64,000 nt of DNA from CAZCVI01 sp964502145 (GCA_964502145.1 CAZCVI010000001.1:124001-188000), one strand, 5' to 3'; shown: positions 1 to 8,685, counted from the stretch's first letter. The notes: generated from the sequence alone by a model not told the origin. Translations and numbers: made by a program.

Positions 1-155
1 AGACGCCCCTTGCTATCCAAACTCGTGCCCTTGAATTCTCCTTTTTGAAAATCCTCAAAAAGGCGTACTTCTATCTTTTTTACTTCCACCCCATAGATGA
101 ATTGGGGCACCAGTAACGCGGCAAGAATAATTGCTGAAACGATTTTATTGAACAT
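1..155 (-). CDS. secreted protein, N-terminal fragment (probable beta-propeller protein)
   Basis: Only the first 51 codons lie in the window; the gene continues past position 1. The start shows a hydrophobic signal peptide (FNKIVSAIILAALLVPQFIYG) followed by a charged mature region containing FKGTSLDSKGR. I associate that phrase with secreted WD40/kelch-like propeller proteins, but too little is visible to be sure. The ATG lies 11 nt inside the 3' end of the S55 peptidase gene, so the two are probably co-transcribed and translationally coupled. Both products would be exported. Confidence 0.6.
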   Translation of the reverse strand, partial: MFNKIVSAIILAALLVPQFIYGVEVKKIEVRLFEDFQKGEFKGTSLDSKGR

Positions 156-2025
156 CTGACCTCTCTTTGATTTGTAACTTGAATAGTTTAAACCCTTTGA
201 CCACGGCGGCTATTTCGACTTGGTACTCCATCAGGGTCGAGTATTTCATCATGGCCTGCTCGTCTGATTCCGTGCCCTCAACCGCCAGACTATTATAGTT
301 GAATACTTTTTCTAAACTGGAAGGAATGCTGGAATATTCATGGCCTTTAATAAATAGCCCTTGCACGGGAGTCATTACTTTTAAATAGACCCGATTATTT
401 TTCCGTAAATTATTAATGGCCCGGATCAGCGGGTTCAGTTTCAGTGGAAAATAGTTGGAGCGGACATTCTTCGCATCGAATTTCCCCATTTCCGCCCCAT
501 CCGCTACCATCAGGTAAAAGAACGAGCCGTTTTTCAGACTCGGTGCTTTAATACTTAATTCTTCTGTAAAGTCCTCGCCATTTTCTTTTTTTAATTGGAC
601 CACCACGTTCATCATCTCGCCAGCCAGGAAGGATTTTTTATTAATCAGTACATTCTCAATAGCGGCGCGTTGCACGGTTTCAGAACCCGTGATATCAAAA
701 TCCATCTTTTGGATTTTAATATGTTTTTCCGGGTTATTCATCAAGAAAAAATTGATGGCCAAGAGCAGGTTGCTGAAATCCCCAAAAGAATCCATGCCCG
801 TATAGAGGTCTTCGATAATAATATTTCGTTCCCCTTCGATGAAGATTTTCCCCGCTACCTTGATCGATTGAAACCCCACTTCCTGAAATGAGGAGGTGAG
901 GATATTAACCAGGGAGACGGCGCTGAGTATCGGGGTTAGCAGTGGGTGGTGGATTAATTCCAGGTTAAAAGTACGGTCCCGGTTCGTCAACACGACTTTC
1001 AAAGGGATCATGTAAGGGACTTTTCCCAGTAGTCCTTGAACAGCGGAAAAGCGATCCTGTTGGATGCAACCGACCATCTGGCGTGTCGCGGCCATTTTAA
1101 ATGAACTCTGATAGGAGGGCACCACGCTGATGACTTCGGCTTTATGCAATGGGAACTCCACTTTCCCGAGATTAAAAAAAGGATGCCCGAACAAGTAAAC
1201 TTTATCACCATCGACATGCGTGACTGTGCCCACGGAAGAGTATTCGAAATCTCCTTTAATTAATGGAATAGAGGCGGCGTCTGCGGGATTGAGTCGTAAC
1301 ATGTCCTTGCTGGTGCTGAGGTTTAACCCCTTGGTATTGCTTTGGGCGGAGGACATTTTTAACGTATTTAACGAGGAAAAGATGGGGCTCAATTGCGCCA
1401 GTGCTTCGGGAACAAAACCGCGTTGCACTCCGACCAGTTTGATCGGTGAAAACGATGCTGCCGGTGAATATGCCATGCGCTGTTGCAATTCTTTCTGGAC
1501 CAAGTTGGCAATCAGCAGTGTATTTTTGGGATCAAATTCCATTTTAATCGTTGAAACATCCATTGCGGATTCCTGGTTATTGTATGCCGATGTTTCCAAG
1601 ATATCTTCAATCGGTGTGATGCCGCCAATCGGGCGTTTTGAAAACTCGAAACCAAAGGATATCGAACCAATTAATTTTCCGTCAATATAAGCCGGGCTAC
1701 CGCTCATGCCCGCGATGATCCCTGCTTCATTGAGTACCGGGGAATCCAATTCCACGATAATCATATCTTTATCCGGGGCAAATTTCTCGATTATACCCAG
1801 GACTTTAAAAGGAAAGGATTCGATCTGTGTCCCTTTAAATATGGTTTTCCCTTCCCCGGTCATGCCCGCTTTGATCTCGGATAATTTCATGATCTGTATC
1901 GGGCTGGCTTGGATGAACAAGGGCGTGGTTAGAAAACAGAGCGTTAGAATACATAGCAGAGATAAACATATTCTAAAACGTATTTTGAAAAATGGGTAGG
2001 TCGATTTTTTTTTAAGGTTTTTCAT
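145..2025 (-). CDS. SpoIVB-type S55 family serine peptidase, exported
   Basis: The 626-residue protein has an N-terminal signal/anchor segment (about residues 15-40). The S55 hallmark GMSGSP follows at 106-111, with Ser108 the likely nucleophile in YIDG/GGITPIED context, and the second conserved block VYLFGHPFFNLG lies near residue 275. In Bacillus, SpoIVB is a sporulation signalling protease, but nothing else sporulation-related is present here, so this is a relative with another exported or periplasmic role. The C-terminal ~200 residues are outside the peptidase core and unassigned. The ATG is immediately adjacent to the stop of the upstream response regulator, and the stop overlaps the next gene, giving a three-gene operon. 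Confidence 0.85.
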   Translation of the reverse strand: MKNLKKKSTYPFFKIRFRICLSLLCILTLCFLTTPLFIQASPIQIMKLSEIKAGMTGEGKTIFKGTQIESFPFKVLGIIEKFAPDKDMIIVELDSPVLNEAGIIAGMSGSPAYIDGKLIGSISFGFEFSKRPIGGITPIEDILETSAYNNQESAMDVSTIKMEFDPKNTLLIANLVQKELQQRMAYSPAASFSPIKLVGVQRGFVPEALAQLSPIFSSLNTLKMSSAQSNTKGLNLSTSKDMLRLNPADAASIPLIKGDFEYSSVGTVTHVDGDKVYLFGHPFFNLGKVEFPLHKAEVISVVPSYQSSFKMAATRQMVGCIQQDRFSAVQGLLGKVPYMIPLKVVLTNRDRTFNLELIHHPLLTPILSAVSLVNILTSSFQEVGFQSIKVAGKIFIEGERNIIIEDLYTGMDSFGDFSNLLLAINFFLMNNPEKHIKIQKMDFDITGSETVQRAAIENVLINKKSFLAGEMMNVVVQLKKENGEDFTEELSIKAPSLKNGSFFYLMVADGAEMGKFDAKNVRSNYFPLKLNPLIRAINNLRKNNRVYLKVMTPVQGLFIKGHEYSSIPSSLEKVFNYNSLAVEGTESDEQAMMKYSTLMEYQVEIAAVVKGFKLFKLQIKERSDVQ

Positions 2026-2394
2026 TTAATGTATAGGCTCCAAAAATTTAGTGATACTCCCCATAAAATCAGAGACTTGAAAGGGTTTGAAAATAATCCC
2101 ATCCGCCCCGATTTGTGTTAAGTATTCGTCGTCACACTGTGGGTCACCCGTTAGAATAACAATCGGGATATCAGGTTTTAATCCCCGGATGCGGACAATA
2201 AAGTCTTCTGCTTTGATCTCTCCCAGGTTCCTGTCCAGTAGAATCAGGTGGAAGTGTTCTTTGGCGATCAGTTCCAGGGCGTTGGCTTCCGTGGCTGCGG
2301 ATTCACAAAGCACCCCGTCCATTTCAAGAAAGTCTTTTACCAGTTCCCTGATAAAATCTTCATCATCAATTATTAATACTTTTTTTTTGTTCAT
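2026..2394 (-). CDS. single-domain CheY-like response regulator
   Basis: This 122-residue protein is one receiver domain. Visible are the acidic pair in LIIDDEDF near residue 10, the phospho-acceptor Asp in LLLDRNLG near residue 54, the switch Thr in VILTGD and the conserved Lys in FKPF. There is no output domain, so it acts as a phosphorelay or protein-binding switch. Its stop abuts the ATG of the S55 peptidase, which suggests coupled expression. No convincing Shine-Dalgarno precedes the ATG, and a candidate promoter puts the transcript start within a few nucleotides of it. Confidence 0.85.
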   Translation of the reverse strand: MNKKKVLIIDDEDFIRELVKDFLEMDGVLCESAATEANALELIAKEHFHLILLDRNLGEIKAEDFIVRIRGLKPDIPIVILTGDPQCDDEYLTQIGADGIIFKPFQVSDFMGSITKFLEPIH

Positions 2395-2404
2395 CTACTT
2401 TATC

Positions 2405-2435
2405 ATAATAAACTTTCAACTAAAAATCAAGTCAA
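2405..2435 (-). promoter_or_regulatory. candidate sigma70 promoter for response regulator/S55 operon
   Basis: Read on the minus strand, TTGACT (2430-2435) and TATTAT (2405-2410) are separated by 19 nt, or 18 nt if TTATTA is taken as the -10. The predicted start of transcription falls about 4 nt before the ATG at 2394, leaving almost no 5' leader. Spacing is one or two bases long, so confidence is moderate. Confidence 0.4.
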
Positions 2436-2599
2436 AAAAAATTACCATTCAAAACAAAAATCGCGAGGCGTAAAAATTTCCCTTTTAAAGGTTCGTGGGA
2501 TTATGGTCAGACCACCTTTTTTAAAAATAGGGGGGCGAGACGGAGTATGCCACGTTTCTACTGAATTTGGGGAAAAAATGCCTGTGCAAACCCTTTTAC

Positions 2600-2779
2600 C
2601 TAATAAACGTATTGGTCTTTATCTCGTTTCGATTTGATTTTCCTTCTAAATTTCTGAACGATCGCGCCCAGCAAGTCCTCGAAAATGGCCTTGCTCAGAA
2701 TGAGGAGAAATACCCATAGAATGGTTCCGATAATAACGAGTCCAACCAACAGAGTAAGAGTTGCCCATATTGTATACAT
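2600..2779 (-). CDS. small single-pass membrane protein, 59 aa
   Basis: This short frame encodes 59 residues: MYTIWATLT, then a continuous hydrophobic helix (LLVGLVIIGTILWVFLLIL, about residues 9-28), then an amphipathic stretch and a strongly basic tail (KFRRKIKSKRDKDQ). The layout is typical of a genuine small inner-membrane protein with a cytoplasmic positive tail. No strong ribosome-binding site is visible, and the family is unrecognised. It sits alone between the response regulator operon and the M28 peptidase gene. Confidence 0.45.
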   Translation of the reverse strand: MYTIWATLTLLVGLVIIGTILWVFLLILSKAIFEDLLGAIVQKFRRKIKSKRDKDQYVY

Positions 2780-2850
2780 AATAGTATAACCAATACCACA
2801 TCACGGCTTAAAATACAAGAGGAAAAAGAAAAAAAAACGTGAATCCCAAA

Positions 2851-4353
2851 TTATTTGGTCTGGTTGGCCATTATTGCAGTGGAAAAACAGAGCAAACGTA
2901 CAATATCCGCTGTGATTTTGGGGGTGATCCAATATATTGTATCCGCGCTGGTATGGTAACCGTGGTGGTCGCCATCGGCTGAGAAAATAGTCACGGCAGG
3001 GATACCGGAATTTAGAAAAGGATAATCATCGGTATTGGCACGCCAGGGTGGAATCCGCTCGCTACCGGTCACTTTCGCTTGTAAATGCAGTAGCGCTTGA
3101 CCTTCTTCCATTAATTTTGTCAGTGGTGCATGGTTTTTTAAGCCTTGGATGAAGATATTGGGTCCTGCTGCCACCATATCCATATTAAAAAAGAACAGGA
3201 TATTATGTGGCGTCAGCGGAGCAGGCAAATGTTCCATGAAGTATTTGGAACCCAATAGTCCCATTTCTTCGCCGCCAAACAGAATAAAAACAATACTGCG
3301 ACGTGGTTTGGTTTTCAGCGTGCTTAACGTGCGGGCCGCAACCAGTAGCGCCGCTGAACCCGACGCATTGTCTTCTGCTCCTGGAGTGAGCACGGGCCAA
3401 TTGCCGCAATGATCAAGATGGGCACCCAGGACAATAAATTCATCTTTTAATGAACGGTCCGAACCCGGCAGAAAGGCGATCACGTTTTTTCCTACACCTT
3501 TGGAGTTCTCACTTTTAACCATCACGTGAGCTTGCGCCCCAGTATTGTAAGAAGAGTATTTTCTTGAATCGAGCAATTCTTTTATCTTGGTGACAGTCAA
3601 GCCTTTATTGGCGAAAATCTTATCCGCGGTTTCCTTATTAATCGAGACCATGGGAAAGTTTTCCACATAATCCCCGTAGGCTGAGGCTGCTGATTCGCGG
3701 ATATAGATCAAAGCTGCCGCCCCGTGTTTGCGGGCGTTTTGTGTGCGGTGGTTGTGGTATTCATAACTCTCCCAATCCTCTTTTACCAGTTTACTGGGAA
3801 CTCCGCCTATAATCAAGACCACTTTACCCGTGACATCAATATCTTTATAATCATCGTACTTGAATTCCGGCGCGGTGATACCAAAACCAGCAAAAACAAT
3901 CTCGCCTTGGACAGAACCACTCCCGCTGAAGTTCAGCGGGTAGAAATTAACAAAGTATTTACCTGCAATTGTTTCTTTTTTCCCGTCTGGGCTTGTCAGG
4001 TCAATTTTTAACGTGCTTTCGTAGATTTTCGTATAGGAAATAGGAAACGTCTGGTAGTATTCTTTGGAAAGAGGTTTGATGCTGTTTTGTTTAAAATAAT
4101 TTGCCGCGAAAGTTGCCGCGTTATTGTATCCGATTGTCCCGGTCAAGCGTCCTTCATAGTTAGGTGAGGATAACTCGTCGATCAGGCTGAATATTTCGCC
4201 CGCTTTAACCGTTTGGTTCACGTGTTGAACCAATTCCCGTTTCCCGTCCTGCGCAAAAAGAGCAGGGATAGACCATATATATATGGTCATCAAAACCAAG
4301 ACAACAAACCGTGGTAAAAACGCTGTAAATCCTGTGGTATTTTTTTTTAACAT
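2851..4353 (-). CDS. exported M28-family zinc aminopeptidase with PA domain
   Basis: The 500-residue protein begins with a signal peptide (hydrophobic residues 12-34, ending ALFAQ). A protease-associated insert (about 150-260, including GKVVLIIGG and AAALIYIRES) precedes the M28 catalytic core. Metal ligands are visible as HLDH (His312, Asp314), Asp328 in GAEDNASG, the Glu pair 362-363 in FGGEEMG, Asp in NMDM near 395 and the His of DGDHHGYHT near 468. It should trim N-terminal residues from extracellular or periplasmic peptides. AGGAGG lies 6 nt before the ATG. It is apparently monocistronic. Confidence 0.9.
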   Translation of the reverse strand: MLKKNTTGFTAFLPRFVVLVLMTIYIWSIPALFAQDGKRELVQHVNQTVKAGEIFSLIDELSSPNYEGRLTGTIGYNNAATFAANYFKQNSIKPLSKEYYQTFPISYTKIYESTLKIDLTSPDGKKETIAGKYFVNFYPLNFSGSGSVQGEIVFAGFGITAPEFKYDDYKDIDVTGKVVLIIGGVPSKLVKEDWESYEYHNHRTQNARKHGAAALIYIRESAASAYGDYVENFPMVSINKETADKIFANKGLTVTKIKELLDSRKYSSYNTGAQAHVMVKSENSKGVGKNVIAFLPGSDRSLKDEFIVLGAHLDHCGNWPVLTPGAEDNASGSAALLVAARTLSTLKTKPRRSIVFILFGGEEMGLLGSKYFMEHLPAPLTPHNILFFFNMDMVAAGPNIFIQGLKNHAPLTKLMEEGQALLHLQAKVTGSERIPPWRANTDDYPFLNSGIPAVTIFSADGDHHGYHTSADTIYWITPKITADIVRLLCFSTAIMANQTK

Positions 4354-4477
4354 GTGACCTCCTATGTGTATTCTATTTTAAGATATGTTTATCTTTCTCC
4401 ATTAGACACAACACCTTCTATATTTTAAATATAAAACACTGCCCAAAGTATATAATACGAAATCGCCATGAATAAGT

Positions 4478-4783
4478 TTAAAAAATAAATATCCTTGTTA
4501 TGGAAAGAAATGTCCTAGATAAGGATAAATTATCCTTAATAAGGATAATTTCTACCGCATCACGGTAAAAAACGTCCCTGTTAGGGACGAACTTTTCCTT
4601 ATCACGGTATGATTTGTTCTCATTGCGGTATGATTTGTTCTTAATACGGTATGAATCTTCCGTGATACGGTATAAATCTTCCGTGATACGGTACGCATTC
4701 TCCGTGATACGGTACGCATTCTCCGTAATACGGAGTGTTTTCTCCGCTTGGCGGTAAATTATTACTTTTTTGTAGAGAGCCAT
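4478..4783 (-). CDS. questionable ORF: heptad-repeat peptide read from a 21-bp array
   Basis: This 101-codon frame translates the 21-bp repeat array as seven-residue units (YRITENA, YRITEDS, YRNENKS and variants), because 21 is divisible by three. No Shine-Dalgarno precedes the ATG, and conservation in the array follows DNA palindromes rather than the peptide. I think this is more likely a by-product of the array than a gene, but a repetitive surface or coiled peptide cannot be excluded. Confidence 0.2.
   Translation of the reverse strand: MALYKKVIIYRQAEKTLRITENAYRITENAYRITEDLYRITEDSYRIKNKSYRNENKSYRDKEKFVPNRDVFYRDAVEIILIKDNLSLSRTFLSITRIFIF
4491..4761. repeat. array R1: 13 units of 20-21 bp, each with a mini-palindrome
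   Basis: Units begin at 4491, 4511, 4532, 4552, 4573, 4594, 4615, 4636, 4657, 4678, 4699, 4720 and 4741. Unit sequences drift, but most contain a short dyad whose two arms change together: TCCTTAATAAGGA, ACCGCATCACGGT, GTCCCTGTTAGGGAC, TCCGTGATACGGT, TCCGTAATACGGA. The spacing of two helical turns puts every dyad on the same DNA face. The array lies in the gap between the M28 peptidase and the zinc-ribbon protein genes. Confidence 0.85.
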
Positions 4784-4847
4784 CGCTTAAATTTTTATTT
4801 CTGCGGACACATCATCCTCGTGGCAAAGAAGAATGGCTGTAATCTTT

Positions 4848-5030
4848 CCTGGATCCACTGCCAAGTTTCAGAAAAAACTGGACTTACTGGACTTACTGGA
4901 CATTCTGGACTTACTGGACTTCACAAAACCTTTGATTTTTCCAGCTTGTCCAGTAAGTCCAGTATGTCCAGATAGTCCAGCCTGCCACGGTTATCCGTGG
5001 CTCTTTTTAAAATTTGACGGTGAATTCAGG
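4848..5030. mobile_element. MITE-like element, copy A (183 bp)
   Basis: The ends are CCTGGATCCACTGCC and the inverse of CCTGAATTCACCGTC, matching the ends of the other copies. The core is a long hairpin made of 9-bp units (CTGGACTTA and variants at about 4877-4921, complemented at 4951-4980). The flanks show a 4-bp direct repeat CTTT (4844-4847 and 5031-5034), consistent with a target-site duplication. There is no coding capacity for a transposase. The 4784-5166 gap holds this element and nothing else I recognise. Confidence 0.75.
4984..5008 (+). terminator. Rho-independent terminator-like hairpin inside MITE copy A
   Basis: GCCACGG (4984-4990), a TTAT loop and CCGTGGC (4995-5001) form a perfect 7-bp stem followed by TCTTTTT. 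This is a textbook intrinsic terminator shape on the plus strand. No plus-strand gene lies just upstream, so it may be a property of the element. Confidence 0.5.
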
Positions 5031-5166
5031 CTTTGTTTTAATCTTGCTTTTTCTTTGTGGTAAATTGTTACAAGATAACCATTTCCTAGAAAAGAGCAAT
5101 TAACCATCAACGGATGGTAAATCCAAAGAGGGGCAGCCGGGAAAGAAATGATGCAGATGTAAATGA

Positions 5167-5826
5167 TTACACCGCTTCTTTCTTTTTTAATTTTTTACAA
5201 ATAGGGCAACCGGAGAGTTTTCGGCTATGCCTGACCTTTTCTTGCCATTCATGGCCTTTGTCACATAACCACCACACTAAATTTTCAGAACCAGGGGTGA
5301 CACTATCTGGAGTCAGTAAACCATTTTTGTCCGGGTGCCATAGTTTGGCCTTTTTCGGGAATAAAACAGCAAAATTATACTCTTCAGAAGCGTATTTTCC
5401 TGAGCAATAAGGGCACCCTTTCCCTATATTTCGATTTCCAATGATTGCTTGCCAGGAATGACCCATTGCGCAAAACCACCATACTTTCATCCTACCATTG
5501 ACAGGTACATCGGTTGGCGTGAGCGGATAATTTTTTTCCGGATGCCATTCTTTGACTAGGTTTGGATTCCCTTCCAGTAAATTAACCCAGTGGTTTTTCT
5601 TTTTTAATAGCAGGCGATGGCAGGTTTTGCATCCGTTTTTAGTGCGCGTGTATACCGCTGCTTTTAGTTCATGTCCTTTTGGGCACAACCAATATACGAA
5701 TTTATTTGATCCAGGTATAACATCTTCCGGTCTCAGCAGACCATTTTTGGTAGGGTGCCATTCCGCCGCTATTTCGGGGAACAGGACCAACAAGTTGTAC
5801 TCTTTGGGCGCTTTTCGCGAGGGCAT
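5167..5826 (-). CDS. zinc-ribbon repeat protein (DUF4379-like, three repeats)
   Basis: 219 residues made of three copies of a ~60-residue module. Each has a FP-x-AAEWHP or KEWHPEKN motif, then PL/GLLTP-D-V-PGS, then WWLCxxGHEWQ and a CxxC pair (CKTC, CPYC, CPIC). The family is the treble-clef/zinc-ribbon DUF4379 type, often tied to nucleases; no nuclease domain is fused here. I chose the internal ATG at 5826 because GAGGAAG lies just upstream; a start 16 codons earlier lacks a ribosome-binding site. The role is probably nucleic-acid binding, which is an inference. Confidence 0.75.
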   Translation of the reverse strand: MPSRKAPKEYNLLVLFPEIAAEWHPTKNGLLRPEDVIPGSNKFVYWLCPKGHELKAAVYTRTKNGCKTCHRLLLKKKNHWVNLLEGNPNLVKEWHPEKNYPLTPTDVPVNGRMKVWWFCAMGHSWQAIIGNRNIGKGCPYCSGKYASEEYNFAVLFPKKAKLWHPDKNGLLTPDSVTPGSENLVWWLCDKGHEWQEKVRHSRKLSGCPICKKLKKKEAV

Positions 5827-5960
5827 GATGATTCTTCCTCTATTTTCTGAATGTATAAAAGGGTAATATAACACGAATTGAGTTTTTTTTCAATCAAGTT
5901 TTTGCCCACGAATGATGCCGATGTAGCGAAAAAAAATGTCCTATCTCCTTTAATCCCTTT

Positions 5961-5990
5961 AATTCGTGCTAATTCGTGAAATTAGTGGGG
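5961..5990. repeat. short direct repeat AATTCGTG
   Basis: AATTCGTGCT at 5961 is directly followed by AATTCGTGAA at 5971, just downstream of the transpeptidase gene stop. It resembles the TTCGTGAA start of units in the array at 56893-57252. It may be a short relic of the same repeat class. Confidence 0.35.
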
Positions 5991-6019
5991 GAGTTCTTTT
6001 TCTTCAACTGCGCTAACGC

Positions 6020-7732
6020 TCAATACAGTTGCTCTCTTTTGGCCATCAGTTCCTGCAGACGCAGTAATAATTCCTCATTCACCCGAAATCCTTCTTTTCG
6101 AACCTGGGACGTCGATCTTTTCCCAGTTACCCTGACGCAGAAAGCAATATTCTTTTTGTCTTTTTCATTCGGTCCATAACCCACATAATTAATATGGAAC
6201 CCATCATCAAATTTCCCACTGGTTCCCGTTTTCATAAGAACTTGAAACCCTTCCGGGTCCATAAATGCCGCTGTTCCCCCGAAGTCAGTGACTGCATTCA
6301 TGGCACTGCGAATAGGAGGCAACCATGAATCTTCTAAGATGCGCGTGGCATTGGTTTTTTCCCTGATAACGGGGAAACGCACCGGACTAAGGCCAGTCAA
6401 CCCATCAACGGCATAATTCAGTTCGGGGAAACACCAATAACCATTACTGGCAAACACAGCCGCGATTAAAGCGGCATGTACGGGAGTGGTTAATGTATCT
6501 TCAAGGCCAATCGAAAGATCAGCCAAAACACGATCATCTCCAGCTTTAATAATTATCTTACCGAGTGGGAACGAATTATCCCCGGCACTATCAAAACCAA
6601 ACCGACGCAGTTCTGCCAGCATTTTTTCCCAGCCCACTTTAATCCCCAGGTCCGCAAAAGCCGAATTACAACTGATAGCCAGCGCGTGATCCAGTCCTTC
6701 CAGTTTCGCTTTCCCCGAAGCGCAATACAGGTGTTTGCCCGCGTACATTTTCCCATTGTGGCATTTTACTTGCGCGATTTCGCTATTGGGGTCCAGATTG
6801 TTCCGAAACGCTGCGGTCACAGTGATTAATTTTGAAATCGAAGCTGGTTCCATCATTTCTTCAAATGCAGGTGAAGACCCCGGACCCATTTTTTTACAAG
6901 TAGCTTCATCACTGACCGCTACCAGTATTTCACCGGTATCTGGTTTAATTAATACAATACTGCCCATGTTCAATCCCAGCGATTCCAGCGCCAATTGGCT
7001 TAATTCTAAATCAATACATACCCGGAACCCATTGGGTAACTTCCCATTCCTTTGCAGGTAGAAGTTTTCGATCTCTTTAACCATCAGGGGTTGAATGAGC
7101 CAGCGGTATTCGGAGCGGTAAAATTTGAAGGAGTGATCCTTTTCGATTGTTCCGATGATGCGACCCCGGCGGTCCCTGATAATGCGAAAGGAACCGGCAT
7201 GAAGAAGTTTTAATGTCTCTTTCAGGCGATTGCCCATGATGGTTTTTTTTAAACTCTCCGGTAAACTGGCATAATAGATCTGCGCCCGTCTCGTATCTCC
7301 CTTTTCCAACAGTGCCGCTGCATAATAAAGGGTTGCTGCATTCTCGCCGTAATATCTACCGATTTTAGCCAATTCAAGACAACGATCATAAGCAGATACC
7401 GCGAATTGTTTTTTCATCAGGAAAAGGAGGTGATAGGCCGAAATGTTCACCTCGTCCTGCTTGGGCAAGGTGAAATCGCTTACTTCCCGGTCATTTAATA
7501 TCGCGGTGATGATGCTTCCTAAGCGGGCGTTTTTTTTGACCCAGAACGACCCTTCAAGATGTGAGAATAAGGCTTTCGCTTCACCAATCTTATTTTCATG
7601 CAGTAAAATTTGCGCTTCGCGCAGTTCTTGGCGGTTCTGTTTATATAGCTGCAGCACGATGATGGCGAAAAGACAAGCCAAAAACAGACTGGAAAAAATA
7701 AATAGCAGTGGTTTTTTTATTCTTATTTTCAT
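6020..7732 (-). CDS. penicillin-binding protein transpeptidase with helical N-terminus
   Basis: 570 residues: one N-terminal membrane anchor (about 9-30), a helical TPR-like region (about 40-180), and a D,D-transpeptidase domain. Active-site motifs are present: Ser298-Ile-Ser-Lys301 (SxxK), Ser354-Cys-Asn356 (SxN) and KTGTSG near residue 490. It should cross-link peptidoglycan on the periplasmic face, like class B PBPs. The N-terminal region is not the usual PBP dimerisation domain, and the recruited partner is unknown. It is monocistronic. A FtsI/PBP2-type role in division or elongation cannot be decided here because no neighbouring mur/fts genes are present. Confidence 0.85.
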   Translation of the reverse strand: MKIRIKKPLLFIFSSLFLACLFAIIVLQLYKQNRQELREAQILLHENKIGEAKALFSHLEGSFWVKKNARLGSIITAILNDREVSDFTLPKQDEVNISAYHLLFLMKKQFAVSAYDRCLELAKIGRYYGENAATLYYAAALLEKGDTRRAQIYYASLPESLKKTIMGNRLKETLKLLHAGSFRIIRDRRGRIIGTIEKDHSFKFYRSEYRWLIQPLMVKEIENFYLQRNGKLPNGFRVCIDLELSQLALESLGLNMGSIVLIKPDTGEILVAVSDEATCKKMGPGSSPAFEEMMEPASISKLITVTAAFRNNLDPNSEIAQVKCHNGKMYAGKHLYCASGKAKLEGLDHALAISCNSAFADLGIKVGWEKMLAELRRFGFDSAGDNSFPLGKIIIKAGDDRVLADLSIGLEDTLTTPVHAALIAAVFASNGYWCFPELNYAVDGLTGLSPVRFPVIREKTNATRILEDSWLPPIRSAMNAVTDFGGTAAFMDPEGFQVLMKTGTSGKFDDGFHINYVGYGPNEKDKKNIAFCVRVTGKRSTSQVRKEGFRVNEELLLRLQELMAKREQLY

Positions 7733-7831
7733 ATTGTTTTCAGATTCCTTGCTTGGAAGTAAAATTTGAAAAACAGAAATTAAATGTCTTATTTTAAATC
7801 AAAACCACTCTTTTTACAATACCCAATCTTC

Positions 7832-7978
7832 CCCGTGTTCACCGCCAAATTCTTGAAATTCTTATGGACGATGTGGACTTAGTGGACGATGTGGGCGATG
7901 TGGACAAAAAAAACTTTTGTATTGGGTTCATAGTGTCCACTCAGTCCACATCGTCCACGTTTTTCAAGAATCTGATGG
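7832..7978. mobile_element. MITE-like element, copy B (degenerate right end)
   Basis: The left end CCCGTGTTCACCGCC matches 12 of 15 positions of the CCTGAATTCACCGCC end of copy C. The core hairpin uses 9-bp units around GTGGACGAT (7867-7904), complemented by GTCCACATCGTCCAC (7943-7958). The inner flanks are also inverted (AATTCTTGAAA against TTTCAAGAATCT). The right terminal repeat is not clear, so the right boundary is approximate. The rest of the 7733-8141 gap shows no gene. Confidence 0.6.
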
Positions 7979-8141
7979 GGGTTTAGGTGCCACTTCTTCG
8001 CTGCTGTTTTCTGGTTCTGTATTTTTTCCTTGGTTTGATGGCGCGGACAGACAATAGGATTCTCCTCTCATTCTGGGGCAATCCGTATATCCCGGGCACG
8101 CTAAACAATTCCCTTTCAATGTCGCAACTCCTGATTGGCAA

Positions 8142-8648
8142 TCAACCCCAATGTTTTGATTTTATCAGTTTATAGGCTGCATTCATGTACTTTTCAACCA
8201 TTTGGGCGTCAGTGTGCGTGTAATCGTCTTTTTTATTACCCACACCCGCCACCAGAACTATTTTGCCATTCTCTAAGATTGGTAGATTCATATGTTTCCT
8301 CAGATTGACGTGTCCTTGAGGATAGCCTTTTTTGGTTGGTTTGACCAGATTCTTATAGTCATTCGTTATGACAGCTTTTCGTTCCCTTACCGCGTCACCC
8401 CAGAGCCCAGTATCCTCCAGTTTGTAGACAATTGGCTTATTCATCATGGCGCAGTTCACCATGGCTGATCTCGACCAGCCGATCATGGTTAGAATCTTGC
8501 CAATACTATCATAAAGCGCAAAGTAGGAAATAGTAGAACCTGTGATGGAACACATACCCAGTGTTATTGCATCCGCAATTTCTGGCGTTGCCTTGTCTTT
8601 TAATTTTTCTAAATCCGCGATTGTTTCATCCACATTTTTTAATATCAT
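8142..8648 (-). CDS. stand-alone GAF-domain protein
   Basis: 168 residues forming one GAF sensor domain. The stretch from GLWGDAVRERKAVITNDY through KKGYPQGH to VAGVGNKKDDYT is the conserved GAF block usually found in sensor kinases. There is no kinase, cyclase or HTH domain, so it probably senses a small molecule and passes the signal by protein contact. A good ribosome-binding site (GGAGG) precedes the ATG at 8648, and a clear promoter lies upstream. The gene stands alone. Confidence 0.75.
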   Translation of the reverse strand: MILKNVDETIADLEKLKDKATPEIADAITLGMCSITGSTISYFALYDSIGKILTMIGWSRSAMVNCAMMNKPIVYKLEDTGLWGDAVRERKAVITNDYKNLVKPTKKGYPQGHVNLRKHMNLPILENGKIVLVAGVGNKKDDYTHTDAQMVEKYMNAAYKLIKSKHWG

Positions 8649-8685
8649 GTTCTTACCTCCAGAACGATTTTATTAACACCCCTTA

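Noticed and set aside
4263..4282. Palindrome GACCATATATATATGGTC
   Set aside because: Falls inside the signal-peptide coding part of the M28 peptidase gene; probably chance, although similar in sequence to the dyad before bshA.
4491..4761. Possible CRISPR array
   Set aside because: Period is 20-21 bp with no separate repeat and spacer; no cas genes in the window. The same applies to the arrays at 38035-38401 and 56893-57252.
4748..5063. Plus-strand frames with LTGLTGHSGLTG and LDLLDILDLLD repeats
   Set aside because: Translations of the 9-bp units in MITE copy A; repetition follows the DNA element.
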